Shown here in pieces: positions 22,716 through 29,842 of a stretch of DNA of 64,000 nt. Location of the stretch: IMG/VR virus record IMGVR_UViG_3300043470_000217, positions 61,558-125,557 of that record. One strand, 5' to 3'. The DNA is from a virus. How positions within the stretch are numbered: the first letter of the stretch is position 1; each line of letters starts with the position of its first letter. A program made the translations under genes and the position numbers. The notes under the pieces are model-generated. The model did no database searches and had not been told where the DNA came from. It saw nothing but the letters and a program-made list of their open reading frames with translations.

Positions 22716-23289
22716 ATTTAAAAGATTTTTTAGAGGAATTAATTGTTTGATGGGTCATACTATTTGTATTATAGGTAATAAGCCTACAATTCATAGAAGT
22801 AAGTAAAGTATTTAGCTCTACGGGATCACAAGTTTTAGATTGTTTAAGTACTGTTCTAAACTCTTGCCAAAATCCTCTCATAGATTGATAAAGTCCCATT
22901 ATACTATCACCATGTAGATTACTTACCTTTTGTTTAAATGCTAAGTAACCATAGTAATTATCTTTTGAGAACTTAATGTCTATAATGTTTAAGTCTAAAT
23001 CTTTATTCCAATCTACCATTGCTTTTTCATAAGCTGGTTTTCCTTTAACAGTTCTTTTATGATCATTCCAATATGTAGGAGATTGTAGATTAATAACAAA
23101 ATGTTTTTCTGGTAATGCTTCTAACCATTTAGTAGGACCAACATTAAAGTAGATACCTAGTTGTTTATTCTCTGGCTCATACATCCAGTGCCATCCAATA
23201 TAACTTACTGTTATTGCTGTACCTCCATGTTTTTCATCATGGAAGCAACTTACTGCTTTAGGTTTTTTAAATGTAAATGAATTTGTCAT
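22666..23289 (-). CDS. hypothetical protein, 207 aa
   Basis: Contains SYIGWHWMYEPENKQLGIYF and a helical middle. The C-terminus runs TVEVIDAPIDLPW, again an acidic tail with a terminal aromatic residue. Leader is A-rich. No known family; a DNA-metabolism role is only a guess from the tail. Confidence 0.65.
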   Translation of the reverse strand: MTNSFTFKKPKAVSCFHDEKHGGTAITVSYIGWHWMYEPENKQLGIYFNVGPTKWLEALPEKHFVINLQSPTYWNDHKRTVKGKPAYEKAMVDWNKDLDLNIIDIKFSKDNYYGYLAFKQKVSNLHGDSIMGLYQSMRGFWQEFRTVLKQSKTCDPVELNTLLTSMNCRLITYNTNSMTHQTINSSKKSFKYDQTVEVIDAPIDLPW

Positions 23290-23308
23290 AGTTTTTTAAA
23301 TTAAAAAA

Positions 23309-23328
23309 GGGGTGCTCGTATACACCCC
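23309..23328 (-). terminator. intrinsic terminator
   Basis: GGGGTG/CACCCC stem with 8-nt loop, then T6 on the minus strand. A second stem-loop (TGGACTG / CAGTCCA, near 23353-23381) overlaps the stop of 23373-23618. Confidence 0.75.
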
Positions 23329-23372
23329 AGGTAGAAATATAACTGAAAACATGATGGACTGCAGTATACGAC

Positions 23373-23618
23373 CTACAGTCCACCAATTCCGGATACCATG
23401 TCATCCCACATCTCTTTAGTATATCCAGAGATAATTAATTCTCTTTCATCTACAGATAGATAAGGGAAAGCTGATTGTACGTGTCCACCTTGTACATAGA
23501 AGTTTAAATCTACATGGTTAACAGGTCCCAGCTCATGTTCTCCGCCTTTGACATCTTTAACAAGAAGAATGATTTTACCATCCTCTTCAGTTTTCCGGTA
23601 TGCAAGTATCTGACTCAT
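23373..23618 (-). CDS. hypothetical protein
   Basis: ATG 23616-23618 is preferred (MSQILAYRKTEED, 81 residues); a start at 23642 would overlap the upstream gene. ELGPVNHVDLNFYVQGG then AFPYLSVDERELIISGYTKEMWD, a helix pattern recurring in small phage proteins. Function unknown. Confidence 0.65.
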   Translation of the reverse strand: MSQILAYRKTEEDGKIILLVKDVKGGEHELGPVNHVDLNFYVQGGHVQSAFPYLSVDERELIISGYTKEMWDDMVSGIGGL

Positions 23619-23619
23619 A

Positions 23620-23802
23620 TTAATCTTCCATAAAATTACCAAAGAAAATAAGAGAACAGGCTAAACATACCATCAAGGCAACAGCACCATACAGGTAATT
23701 AATATTACCGGTAGCAATTAATAATACCATTGTACAAATCTGTGTAATGGCAACAGCAGTCATAAGCCATGCAAATAGCTTTTTAAAGTTAAAATTTTTC
23801 AT
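23620..23802 (-). CDS. small two-TM membrane protein
   Basis: ATG 23800-23802 is preferred (MKNFNFKKLF, 60 residues) after an AAAAAACCACAT leader. Two hydrophobic helices (9-29 and 34-54), short basic N-terminus. Holin-like topology, but function is not shown. Confidence 0.65.
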   Translation of the reverse strand: MKNFNFKKLFAWLMTAVAITQICTMVLLIATGNINYLYGAVALMVCLACSLIFFGNFMED

Positions 23803-23878
23803 ATGTGGTTTTTTAGTTGATTGTTTAATAAAAAAAGTCCTGGAAGCAGATCTTACGGTATGCAACCAGGAACATTTG

Positions 23879-23972
23879 TAACAGAGACAGGATTTGAACC
23901 TGTGTAAAGTTTACAAGCTTTAACTACCACATTCATTAGTGGTATGCGTTATACCTATTCCGCCACTCTGTT
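23879..23972 (-). tRNA. tRNA, long variable arm, irregular anticodon arm
   Basis: A 94-nt cloverleaf. Acceptor AACAGAG pairs with CTCTGTT, the T-arm is ACAGG-TTCAAAT-CCTGT and the variable arm TAAAG...CTTTA is long, so it is a Leu/Ser/Tyr-type tRNA; the D-arm (GCGGAATAGGTA..CGC) is Leu-like. The anticodon arm is odd: TACCAC/GTGGTA pairs over 6 bp around the 8-nt loop TAATGAAT, so the isotype is not assigned. No CCA is encoded. Confidence 0.7.
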
Positions 23973-24029
23973 ATTTTGCTGTCTTTCCAGCAGTCAACCA
24001 GTGTTCATTTAAAATGCTCTTGGCTTTCG

Positions 24030-24122
24030 TAGTCAGGACAGGACTCGAACCTGTAAGCTTTTTGCCTTAACAAAGGTATCGGACAGAGAATCCAAAAGCG
24101 TCTACCATTCCGCCACCTGACT
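24030..24122 (-). tRNA. tRNA, long variable arm, isotype uncertain
   Basis: A 93-nt cloverleaf: acceptor AGTCAGG/CCTGACT, Leu-like D-arm GCGGAATGGTAGACGC, T-arm ACAGG-TTCGAGT-CCTGT and a 24-25-nt variable arm. The best anticodon stem is TTGGA/TCCGA with loop TTCTCTG (apparent CTC), which is not a standard Leu anticodon and lacks the usual purine at position 37. Confidence 0.7.
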
Positions 24123-24229
24123 ATTTAATGTTATTATTGAGTTTACCCACTTATAAATCATAAGCGTTTGCAACCACTTATGGTATTCCTCATTTATTCC
24201 GTTCTTAGCTGTGAGTCTAATAACATTTG

Positions 24230-24302
24230 TACCAGAGACAGGACTTGAACCTGTATCAATGCAGAGAGCTACTCCACAGCGTCACCATTGCGCCACTCTG
24301 GT
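24230..24302 (-). tRNA. tRNA, short variable arm, isotype uncertain
   Basis: A 73-nt cloverleaf: acceptor ACCAGAG/CTCTGGT, T-arm ACAGG-TTCAAGT-CCTGT, short variable loop. The anticodon stem GTGGA/TCTGC contains two G-U pairs; the loop GTAGCTC gives apparent AGC, but G3-U70 of tRNA-Ala is absent. Confidence 0.7.
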
Positions 24303-24308
24303 AAATAA

Positions 24309-24326
24309 GGGGGCCCGAAGACCCCC
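24309..24326 (-). terminator. intrinsic terminator
   Basis: GGGGG/CCCCC stem after the stop of 24335-24673; the T run is weak (CTTATTTAC), so read-through into the tRNA genes is likely. Confidence 0.55.
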
Positions 24327-24334
24327 ATAATAAA

Positions 24335-24673
24335 TTAGAAGTTGTTGGTCAACAATGCTTCAAAGTAAGCAATGCTTTCTTTGGTTGACTCTAAATCTTC
24401 TGTTCTAGCATCCAATGTTCCTTGAGCACGTTGGATACCTTGTACATACTCACGGTTGTCTGTAAATACAGCAGTAGGGAATACAGCTACGTTAAATGCT
24501 TCTTGAGCATCTTCTACAGCTGTTTCATCATCAACTAGTTTTGCTTTTAAGGCAGCCAATTGACCGTTAATAGCACTAAGTGCTTTACGTTCTACTTTTG
24601 CAGCTACAACACCTGCTTCGTCACCCTTCAAACGGGCTGTTACTTCTTTCATGAAATTTGATACTTTTGACAT
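24335..24673 (-). CDS. hypothetical coiled-coil protein
   Basis: ATG 24671-24673 is preferred (MSKVSNFMKEV, 112 residues) after an AAAAAAACCTAAA leader. Nearly all helical with heptads (LSAINGQLAALKAKL; LDARTEDLESTKESI). Codon use is richer in G+C than neighbours, suggesting strong expression. Unknown function. Confidence 0.7.
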   Translation of the reverse strand: MSKVSNFMKEVTARLKGDEAGVVAAKVERKALSAINGQLAALKAKLVDDETAVEDAQEAFNVAVFPTAVFTDNREYVQGIQRAQGTLDARTEDLESTKESIAYFEALLTNNF

Positions 24674-24695
24674 ATGTTTAGGTTTTTTTGTTTGT

Positions 24696-26111
24696 TTAAT
24701 AAGTGTTTGCAATAATAAGTTTTCTTTTTGGTTTTTTGCGCAAAGTTACAGGAGCTTGGTCATACTTTGCTAATGGATCTTCTTCTTTTACAGAAGGACT
24801 TCCGTGTTCTTGTATTTTCCAAGTATCTAAAAGAAGATTAGTAGAAAAAATAGTTCCTGATGATGTTATAGGGAAATCAGTTCCTGAAGTACTTTTATGT
24901 ATTTTTATGCCTAATCCAAGATCATCATACTCATAGAACTCACACTCAAGCATAGAGTATTCACCTTCTTTACAAGTTACCGTTATTTTGTAACAGTTAT
25001 TGTCAGGTTTATACTTGATATACTCTTTAATAGTTCCTACATAACCATACTGATTATTTCCACCATAATGGTAACCACCACCATAACATTCTGATCTTGA
25101 CTTGTAAGTAACTCTATCTCCTACTTTAAATCTTTGAGGTTTCATTTCTGGTTCTTTAGGTTCTACTTTTGCTTCTACACCTTCATGAATTACTTCATAG
25201 TCAGTGTTTTTAAAATTCCAGCCTGAATAGGTAAAACTTTTATCAGGTCTAAAATCAGATTCACGAATCTGAAGATAAGTACCTAAGTACTTATTCATAT
25301 TACCTTCAGAGTTCCATCCTCTAGGATATCCTTTACTTCCAAATGTATACCAGAGATCTTTAGCCTTAAACTCCTCTTCTGTAAAAATTCTAACAGTTAC
25401 ATAACCTTCTTTAGGAAGAGGAATAGTAGGAGTACTAGGAGTACTAGGCTTAGATACAGTCTCAGATTCTTCTTTAGAAACCAGTTTAAGATGTGATGGA
25501 AGATACCATCGTCCTGTATGATCTGGACAGTGTCCATCTAAGGTATGTCCACCAAGGCTTGCACCTAAAGGGCAATGTACACCTACACTAGAACTACTAA
25601 GAGCTCTTACAATACATTCCCTACCCTTAAAATTATCACAGTCAGGAATAACAATATCACCGATAGTGAATCCATGCCTAGACTCAGAAGAAATAGACTT
25701 AGAAGTTTCAACAGGCTTAACAAATTCTTCATAAGGAGCTAAGATCATCTGAGTATCTGTACGAAAAACAGATTCAGTACCATCTTCTCTTCCTACACTC
25801 CAATAATCTGAGTTGCCTTCATGTATGCCTACAATAACTCCTCTTTTATTACACCAATCCTGATGATCTTGAGTAATAATAACTCTGTCACCAGGTTCAG
25901 GAGTCCATTTAGGATAAAGTACTTTCCAATGCTCTGCTATTTCTTCTGCAGTAGCTGGTCTATAACCATTATCCATAGAAGAGGATTGATTAGCCCAATA
26001 AGATCCTGAGTAAATGTTAAACTCACCAGAAGATATTTGATAACCAATTTTGTCTATAGAGGCTGGACTGAAAGGACGACCAGTGGTCCAAATAATTTTT
26101 AAGTTTGCCAT
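24696..26111 (-). CDS. multi-domain protein with mind-bomb/SH3-like repeats
   Basis: A 471-residue mosaic. Residues about 72-126 (PGDRVIITQDHQDW..), 149-211 (IGDIVIPDCDN.. then GHTLDGHCPDHTGRWYLPSHL) and 328-395 (VGDRVTYKSRS..) each look like small beta-barrels of the SH3/MIB-HERC2 type, where GH-L-G...GRWYLP is the signature. Linkers are Ser/Pro/Glu-rich. The rest has no recognised fold. It may bind a host or phage protein; no catalytic motif is visible. It is the longest early-region gene of unknown role. Confidence 0.7.
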   Translation of the reverse strand: MANLKIIWTTGRPFSPASIDKIGYQISSGEFNIYSGSYWANQSSSMDNGYRPATAEEIAEHWKVLYPKWTPEPGDRVIITQDHQDWCNKRGVIVGIHEGNSDYWSVGREDGTESVFRTDTQMILAPYEEFVKPVETSKSISSESRHGFTIGDIVIPDCDNFKGRECIVRALSSSSVGVHCPLGASLGGHTLDGHCPDHTGRWYLPSHLKLVSKEESETVSKPSTPSTPTIPLPKEGYVTVRIFTEEEFKAKDLWYTFGSKGYPRGWNSEGNMNKYLGTYLQIRESDFRPDKSFTYSGWNFKNTDYEVIHEGVEAKVEPKEPEMKPQRFKVGDRVTYKSRSECYGGGYHYGGNNQYGYVGTIKEYIKYKPDNNCYKITVTCKEGEYSMLECEFYEYDDLGLGIKIHKSTSGTDFPITSSGTIFSTNLLLDTWKIQEHGSPSVKEEDPLAKYDQAPVTLRKKPKRKLIIANTY

Positions 26112-26113
26112 AG

Positions 26114-26590
26114 TTAACTCATTAAAGGGTTTGCTTGTTTTATTAGTTTATGAAAGTTCTCTAAGAATTCTTCTGCAATTTTCTTAGATTGAAATGAAAG
26201 AAACTTATGAGTAGTGTACCAAACATCTACTATAACTTTATCTTTATGAAAATTTACACACCATTTAGTACTTTTTTCATCATTCCAATCAGGAACCCAT
26301 CCTTGACGGTAAACTTCACGTAGTTGTGATAACTGAGCAAATGCAAGACATGCATTAGCTTGTCTCTCTGTTACAAACATGTTTCTATTATCAATGTATG
26401 TTTTTGTATCCCTTTCATATTCAATATGACAACAGTCACCAACAAAATAGCCAGATATATTTTCTAATTCTCCCCAATTCTTAGGAAGATTAGATTCAAT
26501 CTTTTTAAATGCAACAAGCCCTTTTGTCAAGTCACTGTTCTTTTGGTCAATTTCATAACCATCTGGGATTTCAATATTAAATGTTTTCAT
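26114..26590 (-). CDS. conserved hypothetical phage protein
   Basis: A 158-residue protein starting NIEIPDGYEID with KNWGELENISGYFV, AQLSQLREVYRQGWVPDW and FLSFQSKKIAEEFLENFHKLI. This is a common family in Bacteroidota phages and prophages with no known function. An AAAACCCTAAAA leader precedes it. Confidence 0.8.
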   Translation of the reverse strand: MKTFNIEIPDGYEIDQKNSDLTKGLVAFKKIESNLPKNWGELENISGYFVGDCCHIEYERDTKTYIDNRNMFVTERQANACLAFAQLSQLREVYRQGWVPDWNDEKSTKWCVNFHKDKVIVDVWYTTHKFLSFQSKKIAEEFLENFHKLIKQANPLMS

Positions 26591-26616
26591 AGTTTTAGGG
26601 TTTTAAGATTAATAAA

Positions 26617-26823
26617 AAAACAAACTCTCCTGCATGATCACCATGCTTTTGGATTTTACTGAACATAGTTTACTGTTCACCTGATTACTTAAAGTGCGCA
26701 CTGGCAGAGCAGGGTCCATCACATTATACCTTGGGTCATGATTACTTAATCGGGTAATTACTCCCATAAAGCCAAGGTCTCTTTCAACGGTGCTAATCCG
26801 TCTTATGTAAGAGAGTTTGTTTT
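26617..26823 (-). ncRNA. structured RNA candidate abutting tRNA-Leu
   Basis: No credible gene is present. The ends pair over 13 bp without mismatch (AAAACAAACTCTC at 26617-26629 with GAGAGTTTGTTTT at 26811-26823). Inside are ACGG/CCGT with a 7-nt loop (26787-26801), ACCTTGG/CCAAGGT (26728-26734 with 26772-26778), AGTGCGCACT (26693-26702), TGAACA/TGTTCA (26660-26679) and GCATG/CATGC (26632-26646). On the minus strand the last stem runs into U7, as at a terminator. The 5' end begins 1 nt after tRNA-Leu, so both may be cut from one transcript. Confidence 0.55.
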
Positions 26824-26824
26824 G

Positions 26825-26910
26825 TACTACTAGTGGGAATCGAACCCACACTGACATTGCTGTCAACAGGATTTTAAGTCCTGCGCGTCTACCTATTCCG
26901 CCATAGTAGT
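26825..26910 (-). tRNA. tRNA-Leu (anticodon TAA)
   Basis: A regular 86-nt class II tRNA: acceptor ACTACTA/TAGTAGT, D-arm GCGGAATAGGTAGACGC, anticodon arm CAGGA-CTTAAAA-TCCTG giving UAA at 34-36, variable arm TTGACAGCAATGTCAG and T-arm GTGGG-TTCGATT-CCCAC. Discriminator A; CCA not encoded. It would read UUA, the commonest Leu codon in this AT-rich genome. Confidence 0.93.
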
Positions 26911-26928
26911 GTACATGCAAATATAATA

Positions 26929-27069
26929 TTAATATTCTATTATACGGTCATAGTACTTATGTCTTGCTTTACTACAAGACTTGGGTAATTTACCATCACC
27001 GGTATAGCGCTTAGAAGCACACCCGGTAATAGTAACAATCAAAGCAAGCAATACAATTACCTTCTTCAT
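26929..27069 (-). CDS. small lipoprotein, 46 aa
   Basis: Short frame with a clear lipoprotein signal: KK then VIVLLALIVTIT and lipobox TGC (Cys17), followed by a 29-residue basic, Tyr-rich mature part. Its start lies 3 bp from the end of 27073-27300, a two-TM protein, so the two may act together in the envelope, for example in superinfection exclusion or lysis (inference). Confidence 0.75.
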   Translation of the reverse strand: MKKVIVLLALIVTITGCASKRYTGDGKLPKSCSKARHKYYDRIIEY

Positions 27070-27072
27070 ATC

Positions 27073-27300
27073 TTAATTCTCAGTGATAACATATACTAAC
27101 CACATAAACAAAGTAATGATAGTCATTACAAAGGCTACATTGCCTAGAATATCCTGGAAACAACTAACAAAAGTGTTATGCCCCATAAGAGCACCCAGAG
27201 AAGCTAATAAACCGGCTATGATGATAGAACTCACCACAGTAAAAACAACAGGAACCACTATCATCAATAGTGACTTTCCAAGATAGATTATATATTTCAT
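27073..27300 (-). CDS. small two-TM membrane protein
   Basis: A 75-residue protein with two long hydrophobic helices (about 10-36 and 50-71) and a short loop. Holin-like topology, and it is followed after 3 bp by a small lipoprotein gene. Function not shown. Confidence 0.7.
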   Translation of the reverse strand: MKYIIYLGKSLLMIVVPVVFTVVSSIIIAGLLASLGALMGHNTFVSCFQDILGNVAFVMTIITLFMWLVYVITEN

Positions 27301-28035
27301 ATTAGTTTAGTTAATAAATCCAGTAATACTAGTAGGTATAATACCCTTAAGTATAAGAAGCAGTTTAGACACATGCTTAGGTGTTTGTAAGGGATGACTT
27401 CAACTACCTTACTTCAATGGCTCTGTTTTGGTATACTGTATTACTACAGCGGAACAAACCTATCCATCATTTCCGCACTTAAGGCTTTGGAACTTGCCTA
27501 TATGATTTAGTTACTCCACTCTGCATTCAATTGTAATAGAAAGCCAATAACACAAAAATGTTATCCGTTTGGGGCAACTAATTGTTCACCTATAAATAGG
27601 TTTAGTGTCTGTCCATGCTTTATATCTCGCTACTACAATTGCTATCCCTTGTGAAGATAGTTATGATGCATTAAAGTTGGTTAGGTTCTCGTACTAACCC
27701 CTATAACTTGCTTTTACTTGTTATAGACGCAGTGGCTTCACTATGGTTTACACCATTTCCCCCCACTGTTGTTATCTTTTAGCCATATAATGGCCCATTC
27801 GTCCCCACCTAATCCCACTTCTTACCAGTTTGTGATAAGTGTAGTTTTGATGAGAAGGTTGTTTGTCACTCTCTCTCACACCCTTACAACTGTCCACTGT
27901 ATTATACAGTTTGTCATGAAAAAGTTAAACATTATGACAATTGTCTCAAGAATTACGGGGTTTATAGTTTCAAAAGTTAAACAAAACTATTTTTCCTCTC
28001 TTACTAGAAGTTTGATTATATAGTGGTTTCTATAT
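27301..28035. other. 735-bp non-coding stretch dense in hairpins
   Basis: No credible gene. Perfect stems include GTAAGG/CCTTAC (27387-27412), GCGGAA/TTCCGC (27449-27476), ACCTAT/ATAGGT (27588-27601), GGTTAG/CTAACC (27679-27699), CTATAAC/GTTATAG (27701-27726), CAGTGG/CCACTG (27730-27768), ACTGTAT/ATACAGT (27896-27910), TTGTCAT/ATGACAA (27911-27940) and ATAGTTT/AAACTAT (27964-27990). The last two carry the same loop sequence AAAGTTAAAC. It may encode one or more structured RNAs or be a regulatory or packaging region. Confidence 0.5.
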
Positions 28036-28047
28036 AAAAGAAAAAAA

Positions 28048-28073
28048 AAGAGATAGGTGTAACCCTATCTCTT
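28048..28073 (-). terminator. strong intrinsic terminator
   Basis: AAGAGATAGG and CCTATCTCTT form a perfect 10-bp stem with a 6-nt loop, followed by nine or more T on the minus strand; it ends the 28087-28578 unit. Confidence 0.85.
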
Positions 28074-28086
28074 AATGGTGAATTAA

Positions 28087-28578
28087 CTATTCATCTGATT
28101 CATCAGTGAATGGTGTTTCACCTTCAGCAACAGGTTCTTCCTGCGGTGTAACCGTGGAAGTATCTGCTTGCTGTGGCACGCTGGCAGGTTCTGCAACAGG
28201 TGCAGCAACTGTAGTTGACAGTCCAAGGGACGCCATCAACTGCTGTGCAGCCAACTGTGCAGTAGCCTGAGCCAAGAGACCTGTGCCTAAACTGTCAATC
28301 GCAGATTGCATTTTGGCCACAGTGTCAAACTTGGCGTACACACGGCTGCTGTCATAGTTCCACTCCAGTGTAACTACTGACGGCATGAAAGCGTCTGTGG
28401 TTTTCCACAAGGGCTTTCCCGTGTCTTCATCGTGCTGAAGGTAATCACCCTGTGATTCTTCATAAGCCTCAAGTTCTTGAGGTGTTGAAGCGGAAACAAG
28501 GTAAACTCTTACGAGTTTGCCTTTTTGGAGGCCTTTGGATGCACGATAAGTGCGTGCAAATTTTGCTTTAATGCTCAT
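28087..28578 (-). CDS. hypothetical protein with disordered acidic tail, G+C-rich gene
   Basis: A 163-residue protein. The first 90 residues are basic and beta-rich (KFARTYRASKGLQKGKLVRVYLV), 90-115 form an Ala/Gln-rich helix, and 120-163 are a Pro/Glu-rich tail ending GETPFTDESDE, which faintly recalls the acidic SSB tip. The gene is visibly richer in G+C than its surroundings, which may mean strong expression or transfer. It is the first gene of the leftward arm after the repeat region and has its own terminator. Function unknown; DNA binding is possible. Confidence 0.7.
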   Translation of the reverse strand: MSIKAKFARTYRASKGLQKGKLVRVYLVSASTPQELEAYEESQGDYLQHDEDTGKPLWKTTDAFMPSVVTLEWNYDSSRVYAKFDTVAKMQSAIDSLGTGLLAQATAQLAAQQLMASLGLSTTVAAPVAEPASVPQQADTSTVTPQEEPVAEGETPFTDESDE

Positions 28579-29016
28579 AATTTTTAATTATTAGTGTTAA
28601 GTGAAATTTTCACTAAACAAAGAGTAAGGACAGAGTAGCCCTTTTGTAAAACATAAGGAACCACCCGCAAGGGGGGTTACGGGTGTGTGTGTGCAGCACA
28701 ATCATTCTTTCCCCCAAGAATGATGTGATGAACAACACTGTTCCCTATGTTTGTTTAGAATAAGTAATAGAGTAGTAATACTCTATTGGTTAGATAAATA
28801 ATACATAATTAATATGCAATTGCATATTAAACAAAGAGTAATAAAGAGTAGCCTTTTTCTTTTGTAGCCTATAGGGGGTAGCCCCCAAGCCTTGGGAAGC
28901 CGGGGGCATGCGTGGGGGGAATCAACCCCACTGCCACCCATAAAACAATCCTCATATACGTGGGGGGTATTAGAGTGAACCCCATGTGCCGGGGGTATCT
29001 TATCTCACCTTAAAAT
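28579..29016. repeat. intergenic control or origin candidate: direct repeats, palindromes, G-runs
   Basis: A 438-bp stretch without genes. It has two direct repeats (28615-28648 and 28829-28866) sharing AAACAAAGAGTAA and AGAGTAGCC..CTTTTGTA; a perfect 22-bp palindrome at 28809-28830 (half-site TTAATATGCAA); hairpins at 28600-28614, 28701-28724 (ATCATTCTT/AAGAATGAT) and 28766-28787 (AATAGAGTA/TACTCTATT); and a 130-bp G+C-rich part (28868-29000) with five runs of five or six G. It lies where leftward genes begin. Origin, packaging site or transcription switch are all possible. Confidence 0.6.
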
Positions 29017-29625
29017 TTAATTTATACCGTAGTAGTAGTTGTCCGTATCTTCTGCCACCCATCTATCACTTTGGTTTTCTACACTAGGTAGTTCTGTATC
29101 TACTTTGTATGATGTAGGGTGTAATGGGAAATCTTTAGTTACCCAGTTAGAGTCTTTCCAGTATATCCGGTTATTAGGCATGCATAGTAAGTAGCCATCT
29201 TCACTCACTAGTATATGTCCGGCTTTATAGTCACTTGGTTCATCACTGTATGGGTTATTGTACCAGTCTACTGTAAATAGGTAATTGGCCCAGATCATTG
29301 TTTTGTCTTTTAGAATTACCTGGCATCTGTGCTCACTTAAGAAGTCATAGTGTACTACGCTTACGTTTTCACTAAAGCAATCCCATAGTTGTTTGAAGTG
29401 AAAGGGGATATCGTTATCACACTCCTTAGTATATATCTCACTTATGGGTACTCTGGATCTTACCATACCGTAGTCAGTAATAACGTGAAAGGTTAGTATT
29501 TTACCCGCTACACTTTGTACCCCGAATACATAGATGTTATCATATTCTGTGTCCTCTGTATTCTTAGTGAGATAAGCCCTTTTTATTAATGCTTTGAAGT
29601 GAGGTATATTTGAGTTTAGAACCAT
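29017..29625 (-). CDS. hypothetical protein, 202 aa
   Basis: ATG 29623-29625 is chosen (MVLNSNIPHF); bases upstream read TATATTTG then three bases, so the promoter abuts the start. Beta-rich, with FHVITDYGMVRSRVP, LKDKTMIWANYLF and NRIYWKDSNWVTKDFP. I do not recognise the family. It is the outermost leftward gene and diverges from the structural operon. Confidence 0.7.
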   Translation of the reverse strand: MVLNSNIPHFKALIKRAYLTKNTEDTEYDNIYVFGVQSVAGKILTFHVITDYGMVRSRVPISEIYTKECDNDIPFHFKQLWDCFSENVSVVHYDFLSEHRCQVILKDKTMIWANYLFTVDWYNNPYSDEPSDYKAGHILVSEDGYLLCMPNNRIYWKDSNWVTKDFPLHPTSYKVDTELPSVENQSDRWVAEDTDNYYYGIN

Positions 29626-29714
29626 GATCAAATATATACCCAATTATTTTAGTATGTATATTTGTTAATAATTTGTTAGTGGTGGTAAATATATAAAGTG
29701 TAAACTTGTATATT

Positions 29715-29831
29715 ATGCCAGAGAATGAAGAAGTTAGCAGGCCGGTCACTTGTATTAGGTGTGGTAAACCAATGGAACCTGATGAGCCTTGTGATTGCAA
29801 TGAGCTGGTGTATGTGTACTGGGAAATGTAA
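29715..29831 (+). CDS. small zinc-ribbon protein, 38 aa
   Basis: A short frame with CIRC (13-16) and CDC (26-28) spaced as in a one-knuckle zinc ribbon and an acidic surface. It opens the rightward structural operon, 11 bp before the next gene. A TATATTTG element at 29657-29664 lies upstream in the same direction. Confidence 0.6.
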   Translation: MPENEEVSRPVTCIRCGKPMEPDEPCDCNELVYVYWEM

Positions 29832-29842
29832 ATTATAAACCA

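Noticed and set aside
26609-26920. Open frame of 103 codons on the minus strand
   Set aside because: It spans tRNA-Leu and the structured RNA, has no protein-like pattern and starts outside any leader.
27679-27699. Minus-strand TACGAGAAC loop taken as an rRNA fragment (sarcin-ricin loop)
   Set aside because: Only about 12 nt resemble 23S rRNA; flanking sequence does not match, so no rRNA gene is called.
27769-28023. 84-codon plus-strand frame in the non-coding stretch
   Set aside because: Low complexity Ser/Val/Leu sequence, no leader, opposite to neighbours and crossing several hairpins.
28579-29016. CRISPR array in the repeat region
   Set aside because: Only two repeat copies, imperfect, with a 180-bp spacing; not a CRISPR.
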